Assembly: GCA_964505725.1 (NCBI GenBank)
Contig: CAZDJK010000103.1
Location: 1 to 19,523 of the forward strand
Length of the DNA stretch: 19,523 nt
Source: CAVRJC01 sp964505725
Lineage (GTDB): Bacteria; Actinomycetota; Acidimicrobiia; IMCC26256; DASPTH01
Direction: 5' to 3'
Part shown: piece by piece, positions 14,538 to 19,523 of the stretch
Layout of the letters: each line of letters opens with the position of its first letter
Numbering within the stretch: the stretch's first letter is position 1
The notes under the pieces: model-generated
What the model was told of the DNA's origin: nothing
The model's input: the letters and a program-made list of their open reading frames with translations, nothing else
Database searches by the model: none
Made by a program: the position numbers and the translations under genes

Positions 14538-15077
14538 TCAGTCGTCGTCGGCGGCGCGCAGTGCGTCGACGACGGCGTCAGGGATGCCCAGGTCGGTCGG
14601 CAGCTCGCCAAGGTGGTGGGCGGCGGCCCACTGCGCCGCTTCCTCGCTGCCACCCGCGAGGCGGATGCGGTCCGCTCCGAGCTCCGGGTGGCGGAGGTAC
14701 AGGCCGACGCGCCGTGTGAAGCCGCTCCGCCCCGACCACGCGTCGGCCATGCCGTGCCCCGCCGCCGCGCTCGACACGGTGGCGACCACGCGGCCGTACA
14801 CCGAGAGTCGCGAGTCGAGCTTGCCGATGTCGTGCATCAGCGCGCACTCCAGCCATCTCGGATCGCCGGCGTGCTCGGTCGCCGCGAGCGCGGCGTCGAC
14901 GTCGCGTGCGACCTGCACCGCGTGGCGGCGGTCGTGGTTCGGTTGGCGCACCCAGTGATCGAGCTCGGCCGAGGTCAGGACGCGGGCGACCCAGGCGGCG
15001 TCGGCGTCGGAGGGCGCGCCCGGCCGCAGCGCGACGACGAACCGGCGCGTGAGGTGGCCGGCGCGGGACCGGCTCAC
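14538..15077 (-). CDS. HD-domain protein
   Basis: The 179-residue protein has the HD phosphohydrolase arrangement: H52 in DRRHAVQVARDV, H82-D83 in ALMHDIGKLDS, and later His residues in GHGMADAW, YLRHPELGADRI and AAAHHLGE. The HDIGK motif is typical of metal-dependent HD hydrolases acting on nucleotides or phosphate esters. The substrate is not readable. GTG at 15077 overlaps the stop of the protease gene as GTGA, so it is translationally coupled to it. It is the last gene of a dksA-like - S2P - HD run and ends 48 bp from the trpS stop. Confidence 0.85.
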   Translation of the reverse strand: MSRSRAGHLTRRFVVALRPGAPSDADAAWVARVLTSAELDHWVRQPNHDRRHAVQVARDVDAALAATEHAGDPRWLECALMHDIGKLDSRLSVYGRVVATVSSAAAGHGMADAWSGRSGFTRRVGLYLRHPELGADRIRLAGGSEEAAQWAAAHHLGELPTDLGIPDAVVDALRAADDD

Positions 15078-15724
15078 AGGAACACGAAGCGGATCAGCGC
15101 GTTCTCGAACGGCTCGAGCAACGTGCCGACGACGCCGGTCGAGAACACGAGGAGGAACAGGACGATGAGCCCGTAGGGCCGGATGCGGTACCACGTCGCG
15201 ATCCAGGTGGAAGGCAGCACCCGCTCGACGAGCGCGGAGCCGTCGAGCGGAGGGATGGGCAAGAGGTTGAACAGCCCCAGGAACAGGTTGACCAGTGCGA
15301 ACGAGAAGAGGACCTGCTCGAGGAGGGGAAGGTCGGCGAGGGTGAACGACAGCGGCACGCGGCTCGGATCGAACGCCGCGCGCGCCCCGAGCGCCGCCAG
15401 GGCCATCAGGAGGAAGTTCGTCGTCGGTCCCGCGAGGCTCACGAACAACATGTCGTGACGCGGGTTGCGCATCCGCTCCGGGTTCACCGGCACCGGTTTG
15501 GCCCATGCCAGCACCGGCACACCGAGCAGCGCACCCATCGCCGGGAGCACGATCGAGCCGAACGGGTCGATGTGCGGCACGGGGTTGAGGGTGAGCCGGC
15601 CGGCGTCCTTCGCGGTGCGGTCGCCGAACCACAGCGCCACGACGCCGTGGGAGACCTCATGGAGGATGACCGCCACCACGAGGCACCCGAAGAAGACGAG
15701 GGCCTGCTCGAGATTGGTGGTCAC
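15074..15724 (-). CDS. Site-2 protease family (M50) membrane metalloprotease
   Basis: The protein (216 aa) is a compact M50 zinc protease without a PDZ domain. The zinc-binding HExxH is HEVSH (22-26) in the first membrane helix. The third ligand is Asp161 in NLLPIPPLDG (153-162). Further helices occur near 90-115 (VSLAGPTTNFLLMALAALGA), 135-155 and 180-200. LNPVPHIDPFGSIVLP (46-61) and AWAKPVPVNPERMRNPR are typical of the short Rv-type S2P-like group. It probably cleaves within membranes, but its substrate is unknown. GTG at 15724 follows the dksA-like stop by 28 bp that include a GCCGCCCGGGCGGC palindrome (15732-15745). Confidence 0.93.
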   Translation of the reverse strand: MTTNLEQALVFFGCLVVAVILHEVSHGVVALWFGDRTAKDAGRLTLNPVPHIDPFGSIVLPAMGALLGVPVLAWAKPVPVNPERMRNPRHDMLFVSLAGPTTNFLLMALAALGARAAFDPSRVPLSFTLADLPLLEQVLFSFALVNLFLGLFNLLPIPPLDGSALVERVLPSTWIATWYRIRPYGLIVLFLLVFSTGVVGTLLEPFENALIRFVFL

Positions 15725-15752
15725 GGTCGGTGCCGCCCGGGCGGCGGGTGCG

Positions 15753-16088
15753 TCAGCGCCGTCGCGACGCGCACGTGATGCAGAGGCGGGCGGTCGGCAC
15801 CGCCTCGAGGCGCGCCTCCCCGATCGCCTGGTGGCACGACTCGCACACGCCGTACGTGCCCGCGTCGAGCTTCGCCAACGCCTCGTCGATCTCGCCGAGG
15901 GTGTCGACGAGCTGGCCCGCGAGCGCGTCGGCTTCTCCGCGCTCCGCCGTGACCTGCCCGGAATCGGCGAAGTTCTCGTCGAAATCGAGGGCGTCGTCGC
16001 CGCGCCCGAGCTCGCGGAGCTGCTCCCGCAGCCGTGCGCGCTCCTCCTCGAGCTGGCCGCGCAGCAGTGCGAACGACGTGTCGGCCAT
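15753..16088 (-). CDS. DksA/TraR family C4 zinc-finger protein
   Basis: The 111-residue protein has an N-terminal charged helical region (about 5-77) expected to form a coiled coil, and a C-terminal C4 zinc finger with C82-x2-C85 and C103-x2-C106. The fingers match the DksA/TraR pattern with 17 residues between. DksA-like proteins bind the RNA polymerase secondary channel in proteobacteria; many actinobacterial relatives are uncharacterised. The ATG at 16088 has TACACT exactly 6 nt upstream, so it is likely leaderless and starts its own operon with the S2P and HD genes. Confidence 0.9.
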   Translation of the reverse strand: MADTSFALLRGQLEEERARLREQLRELGRGDDALDFDENFADSGQVTAERGEADALAGQLVDTLGEIDEALAKLDAGTYGVCESCHQAIGEARLEAVPTARLCITCASRRR

Positions 16089-16094
16089 GGCGGA

Positions 16095-16100
16095 AGTGTA
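16095..16100 (-). promoter_or_regulatory. -10 box (TACACT) for the dksA-like gene
   Basis: TACACT followed by TCCGCC and the ATG gives a 6-nt spacing identical to that before DUF512, where TACACT is followed by CTCCGC. No ribosome binding site is present. It lies between the xerD stop (16131) and the dksA-like start. Confidence 0.55.
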
Positions 16101-16130
16101 GTGCCGTGCCTCCCCGGCGGGCCCTGCCGA

Positions 16131-17096
16131 TCACGGGGCGGGCGGCCCCTGCGCCCGGGGGTGGGCGGCGTCGTACACGGCGCGGAGCCGCTCCGGGGAG
16201 ACCTTCGTGTACACCTGCGTGGTCGACAGGCTCGCGTGCCCGAGCAGCTCCTGCACCACCCGGATGTCGGCACCGTGGTCGAGCAGGTGCGTCGCGCACG
16301 AGTGGCGGAGCGCGTGGGGGAAGAGGCGCCCCGTGAGCCCGGCGCGGTCCCCTGCCGTCCGCACGACGAGCCATGCCCCCTGGCGCGTGAGCCGGCCGCC
16401 GCGGGCGTTGAGGAACACCGCGGGCTCGGCCTGCGTGCGGGGGCGCACGAGCTCGGGGCGGCCGCGCGTGAGGTAGTCCCCGAGCGCGGCACGCGCGGAA
16501 CGGCCGATCGGGACCACGCGTTCCTTGCGGCCCTTGCCGAGCACACGCACGAGGCCGTCGTACAGATCGACGTCGCCGAGATCGAGACCGACGAGCTCGC
16601 TGATGCGGAGCGCTCCCGCGTAGAGCGTCTCCAGGATCGCGCGGTCCCGCTCGTCGCGGGGTCCGTCGCCGGTCACCGACGCGAGCAGGGACTCCACCTC
16701 CGCGACCGTGAGCGCCTTCGGGATGCCCTGCGGAACGCGCGGACCGCCGATGTCGACGCTCGGGTCGCGCTCGACGAGTCCCTCTTCGACGCAGAACCGG
16801 TGGAACGAGTGAACGGCCGCGATCGCGCGCGCGACGGTCGCCGGCGCGTACCGCGCCCGGCCGTCCTCACCGGCTTCCGCGCGCAGGTCGGAGACGTACT
16901 CCGCCACCGTGGCGTCGCGCACGGTGGCGGGATCGCACTCACCCTTGCCGCGGAGGTACGCGGCGTAGCGGCCGAGGTCGCGGCGGTAGGCGGCGAGCGT
17001 GTTGGGGGCGAGGCCACGCTCCACCCGCAACCACGTCTCGTGCTCCGCGAGCGACTCGGCCAGCGGGTCCGGGCTGGTGGGCCGGGGCGCCACCAC
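16131..17096 (-). CDS. xerD: Tyrosine recombinase XerC/XerD family
   Basis: The 321-residue protein is a tyrosine recombinase, probably XerD, which resolves chromosome dimers at dif. The N-terminal SAM-like DNA-binding domain spans about 12-105. Catalytic residues are all visible: R164 (GALRISEL), K188 (LGKGRKER), H261 and R264 (FPHALRHSCATHLL), H287 (LLGHASLSTTQ) and Y296 (QVYTKV). Location after pyrG and a Nudix gene matches the mycobacterial xerD locus. GTG at 17096 starts 3 bp after the Nudix stop; GTG at 17093 is an equal alternative. Xer versus a generic integrase is supported mainly by synteny. Confidence 0.94.
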   Translation of the reverse strand: MVAPRPTSPDPLAESLAEHETWLRVERGLAPNTLAAYRRDLGRYAAYLRGKGECDPATVRDATVAEYVSDLRAEAGEDGRARYAPATVARAIAAVHSFHRFCVEEGLVERDPSVDIGGPRVPQGIPKALTVAEVESLLASVTGDGPRDERDRAILETLYAGALRISELVGLDLGDVDLYDGLVRVLGKGRKERVVPIGRSARAALGDYLTRGRPELVRPRTQAEPAVFLNARGGRLTRQGAWLVVRTAGDRAGLTGRLFPHALRHSCATHLLDHGADIRVVQELLGHASLSTTQVYTKVSPERLRAVYDAAHPRAQGPPAP

Positions 17097-17099
17097 GGA

Positions 17100-17684
17100 T
17101 CAGCGCCCGGCGCGGCTCGGGTGCACGGCAGCGAGCAGGAGGCCGATGATGCTCTTCCCGTCGACGATCTCGCCCGCCGCCACGAGGCCTGCGGCACTTC
17201 CGAGCGGGACGCGCTCGATCGTCATCGCGGCCTCTTCCGCGCTCGCGGCGCGACGCTCCGCGCGCTCGAGCCCGGTGGCGAGGTACACGTAGCTGTACTC
17301 GTCGGTGAAACCCGGCGAGTTGTAGAACTCGCAGAGCAGCTCCAAGCTCCGGGCGCGGAGCCCCAGCTCCTCCTCGATCTCGCGGGCCGCTGTCGCCGCC
17401 GGTGCCTCGCCGTCGACGTCGCGCTTGCCGGCCGGCAGCTCGAGCAGGTCGCGGTCGACGGCCACGCGGTACTGCCGCACCATCAGCACGTGGTCGGTAT
17501 CGTCCAACGGCACCGCGACCACGGCGCCCGGGTGGTGGACCACGTGGCGGAGGAGCTCCTCACCATCGGGTGCGACCACCTGCTTGCGCGAGACGGTGAA
17601 GAACCCCGCTTCGCAGAGGGTCTCCGCGCCGACCACCCGGAAGCCGGGCGCCGACGGGCCCCGGTCGGAGGAGCCGCTGGTCAC
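17100..17684 (-). CDS. Nudix hydrolase, ADP-ribose pyrophosphatase-like
   Basis: The 194-residue protein has the Nudix signature at about 86-108: G86, E93, then REIEEELG at 101-108. The glycine-to-first-glutamate spacing (GKRDVDGE) is the form seen in actinobacterial ADP-ribose pyrophosphatases. Upstream, HPGAVVAVPLDD and LMVRQYRVAVDRDLLELPAG fit that subfamily, and SPGFTDEYSYVYLA after the box is typical. It would hydrolyse ADP-ribose to AMP and ribose 5-phosphate. GTG at 17684 overlaps the pyrG stop as GTGA. A pyrG-Nudix-xerD order matches mycobacteria. Confidence 0.93.
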   Translation of the reverse strand: MTSGSSDRGPSAPGFRVVGAETLCEAGFFTVSRKQVVAPDGEELLRHVVHHPGAVVAVPLDDTDHVLMVRQYRVAVDRDLLELPAGKRDVDGEAPAATAAREIEEELGLRARSLELLCEFYNSPGFTDEYSYVYLATGLERAERRAASAEEAAMTIERVPLGSAAGLVAAGEIVDGKSIIGLLLAAVHPSRAGR

Positions 17685-19381
17685 CGAACCGCAGCGGGGT
17701 CCCCCGCGGCGACACGCTGTGGACCCACCACGATCGGGAGTCGTGGGCGACGGCCCTCGGCGCGTTCGCGCGCGGCGCGGACGAACGCACCGAACAGCGG
17801 GTGCGCGCGGTCGGGCCGACTCTTGAACTCCGGGTGCGACTGGGTGGCGACGAAGAACGGGTGGTCCGGCAGTTCGACGTACTCGACCAGTCGGTCGTCG
17901 GGGGAGGTGCCCGAGCACACGAGGCCTGCGTCCTCCAGCCGGGCGCGGTACCGGTTGTTCACCTCGTAGCGGTGCCGGTGGCGCTCGTAGACGACTGCCT
18001 CGCCGTAGATCGCGTGCACGAGCGAGCCGGCCGCCAGCTTCGCCGGGTAGAGGCCGAGGCGCATGGTGCCGCCCTTCTCGACGACATCTCGCTGCTCGTC
18101 CATGAGGTCGATCACGGGGTGCGGCGTGTCGAGGGCGAACTCGCTCGAGTTGGCGCCCGCGAGACCACACGCGTCGCGCGCGAATTCGATGACCGCGCAC
18201 TGCATGCCGAGGCACAGCCCGAGATACGGGATGCGGTGCTCGCGGGCGAACCCGGCCGCGGCGATCTTCCCCTCGATCCCGCGCACGCCGAAGCCGCCCG
18301 GGATCACGATCCCGTCGAGGTCGCGCAGCCGCCCCTCGGCGAGCAGCCCCTCGGCGTCATCGGACGCGATCCAGTCGATCTCGACCTGCGCTCCGCACTC
18401 GTACCCGCCGTGCTTGAGGGCCTCGACCACCGACAGGTACGCGTCGGGCAGGTTCACGTACTTGCCGACCACGCCGATGCGGACCGGCTCGGTCGCGGCG
18501 TCGACCCGCGCCACCAGCGCGCGCCACTCATCGAGATCGGGCGCGTGCTCCGCGAGCCGCAGCACCTGGCACACGTAGTCGTCGAACCCCTCGTCGTGGA
18601 GCACGAGCGGGATCTCGTAGAGAGTCGGGGCGTCGACGTTGGAGATGATGCCTTCCTCGGGCACGTCGCAGAGCTGCGAGATCTTCGCCTTGAGCCGGAG
18701 CGGGATCGGCCGGTCGGAGCGGCAGATGATCGCGTCGGGCTGGATGCCGCGGCTGCGCAGCTCGGTGACCGAGTGCTGGGTCGGCTTCGTCTTCTGCTCG
18801 CCCGACGGCCCGATGAAGGGCACGAGCGTGACGTGCACGTAGAACACGTTGTCGCGCCCCACGTCCTTGCGGAACTGGCGGATGGCCTCGAGGAACGGGA
18901 GGATCTCGATGTCGCCGACGGTGCCGCCGATCTCGGTGATCACGACGTCGACGTCGTCGTCGGCGGCGAGGGCGAGGATGCGGGCCTTGATCTGGTCGGT
19001 GATGTGCGGGATCACCTGCACGGTGTGGCCCAGGTAGTCGCCGCGGCGCTCCTTCGCCAGCACCTCCTGGTAGATCGAACCGGTCGTGGCGTTCGACCGC
19101 TTGGTGAGCGCGACGTCGACGAAGCGCTCGTAGTGGCCGAGGTCGAGATCGGTCTCGCCGCCGTCGTCGGTGACGAACACCTCCCCGTGCTCGAAGGGGT
19201 TCATCGTGCCGGGGTCGACGTTGATGTAGGGATCGAGCTTCTGCATGGTGACCCGCAGGCCCCGGGCCTTCAGCAGCCGCCCGAGCGACGACGCGGTGAG
19301 CCCCTTGCCGAGCGAGGAGACGACCCCGCCGGTCACGAAGATGAACTTGGTCTTGGCGCTCTTCCCGCTCGTCCCACTCAT
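17681..19381 (-). CDS. pyrG: CTP synthase (glutamine hydrolysing)
   Basis: PyrG makes CTP from UTP, ATP and glutamine. The synthetase domain starts with KFIFVTGGVVSSLGKGLTASS (12-32) and holds QKLDPYINVDPGTMNP and ITEIGGTVGDIE. The glutamine amidotransferase domain has PGGFGVRG, the nucleophile C390 in GLCLGMQC, and the H516/E518 pair in SHPEF. The length of 566 aa is slightly longer than typical because of short N- and C-terminal extensions. The ATG at 19381 overlaps the stop of the kdsB-like gene as ATGA. CTP is the co-substrate of KdsB-type enzymes, so the pairing makes metabolic sense. Confidence 0.99.
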   Translation of the reverse strand: MSGTSGKSAKTKFIFVTGGVVSSLGKGLTASSLGRLLKARGLRVTMQKLDPYINVDPGTMNPFEHGEVFVTDDGGETDLDLGHYERFVDVALTKRSNATTGSIYQEVLAKERRGDYLGHTVQVIPHITDQIKARILALAADDDVDVVITEIGGTVGDIEILPFLEAIRQFRKDVGRDNVFYVHVTLVPFIGPSGEQKTKPTQHSVTELRSRGIQPDAIICRSDRPIPLRLKAKISQLCDVPEEGIISNVDAPTLYEIPLVLHDEGFDDYVCQVLRLAEHAPDLDEWRALVARVDAATEPVRIGVVGKYVNLPDAYLSVVEALKHGGYECGAQVEIDWIASDDAEGLLAEGRLRDLDGIVIPGGFGVRGIEGKIAAAGFAREHRIPYLGLCLGMQCAVIEFARDACGLAGANSSEFALDTPHPVIDLMDEQRDVVEKGGTMRLGLYPAKLAAGSLVHAIYGEAVVYERHRHRYEVNNRYRARLEDAGLVCSGTSPDDRLVEYVELPDHPFFVATQSHPEFKSRPDRAHPLFGAFVRAARERAEGRRPRLPIVVGPQRVAAGDPAAVR

Positions 19382-19523
19382 GCTGCGCCCTCCACCAAGT
19401 GCCGGACTCGTTCGAGGTCGTCGGGTGTATCTACTTCCGGCCCGGCACTGTCAACGGAAATCATCTTGATGCGCACGCCGCGTTCGAGCGCGCGCAGCTG
19501 CTCGAGCTCCTCGGCGCGCTCCA
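19378..19523 (-). CDS. kdsB: 3-deoxy-manno-octulosonate cytidylyltransferase-like (C-terminal part)
   Basis: Only the last 47 residues lie in the window; the gene continues beyond the right edge. They include LEQLRALERGVRIKM and VDTPDDLERVR, which match the C-terminal end of KdsB as I recall it (EQLR... and GVDTPEDLERVR in E. coli). KdsB activates Kdo, or a related 2-keto sugar acid, with CTP to CMP-sugar. The stop overlaps the pyrG start as ATGA, so translation is probably coupled. In a probable actinomycetote the real substrate may be a Kdo- or Kdn-like sugar of a wall polymer instead of lipopolysaccharide Kdo. Family match is good for so short a piece; specificity is unknown. Confidence 0.8.
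   Translation of the reverse strand, partial: ERAEELEQLRALERGVRIKMISVDSAGPEVDTPDDLERVRHLVEGAA

Noticed and set aside
14486..14719. A 77-codon plus frame overlapping the trpS stop as ATGA (starts MSDEARRRAGEYLGER)
   Set aside because: Its first residues look protein-like, but it soon becomes an Arg-rich run antisense to the HD-domain gene, so it is most likely a shadow frame.
15732..15745. GCCGCCCGGGCGGC palindrome just upstream of the S2P gene
   Set aside because: It is a perfect 14-bp palindrome but has no loop or T-run and lies between genes that look co-transcribed. GC-rich palindromes are common here.
1..19523. CRISPR array, insertion sequence, prophage or toxin-antitoxin pair
   Set aside because: No regularly spaced repeats, transposase motifs, phage structural genes or small toxin-antitoxin gene pairs were seen.

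Overview
The window is about 19.5 kb of high-GC chromosome packed with housekeeping genes. Nearly all are on the minus strand; only ispH and trpS are on plus. The organism looks like an actinomycetote, and I lean towards Acidimicrobiia or a near relative. The reasons are the GC-rich codon use, GTG starts, a DUF222/13E12-type HNH protein, a Tad pilus TadE/TadG pair, and the order pyrG - Nudix - xerD - ... - scpA - scpB - rluB - ... - cmk - ... - der. From memory, that order matches the mycobacterial Rv1699-Rv1713 block. Class-level placement is inference.

Layout, left to right. 1-239: tRNA-Pro(GGG) with its promoter and leader hairpin. 240-1496: DUF222/HNH protein. 1582-4325: small envelope module of a zinc-ribbon membrane protein, a TadG-like protein and TadE. 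4414-7173: der and an upstream DUF512 Fe-S/PDZ protein. 7209-8183: ispH, divergent from DUF512. 8190-13448: long minus-strand run scpA-scpB-rluB-aroH-aroA-cmk-plsC (chromosome segregation, rRNA modification, aromatic amino acids, CMP recycling, phospholipid synthesis). 13488-14489: trpS, divergent from scpA. 14538-16088: dksA-like, site-2 protease and HD-domain genes. 16131-19523: partial kdsB-like gene, pyrG, Nudix ADP-ribose pyrophosphatase and xerD.

The genes are tightly coupled. Six gene pairs overlap through ATGA or GTGA stop/start tetranucleotides. Several 5'-terminal genes (DUF512, ispH, dksA, scpA, trpS, HNH) have a TANNNT -10-like box 6-8 nt before the start codon and no Shine-Dalgarno sequence, which suggests leaderless transcripts. 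In the 35-bp DUF512/ispH gap this becomes an 18-bp imperfect inverted repeat holding both -10 boxes and both start codons.

I found no CRISPR array, insertion sequence, prophage or obvious new defence system. The most interesting points are the palindromic divergent leaderless promoter, a kdsB-like CMP-Kdo synthetase fused by overlap to pyrG in an apparent actinomycetote, and a TadG-like protein with a large ectodomain and a repeated FDxG motif. No stretch over 300 bases lacks a gene.
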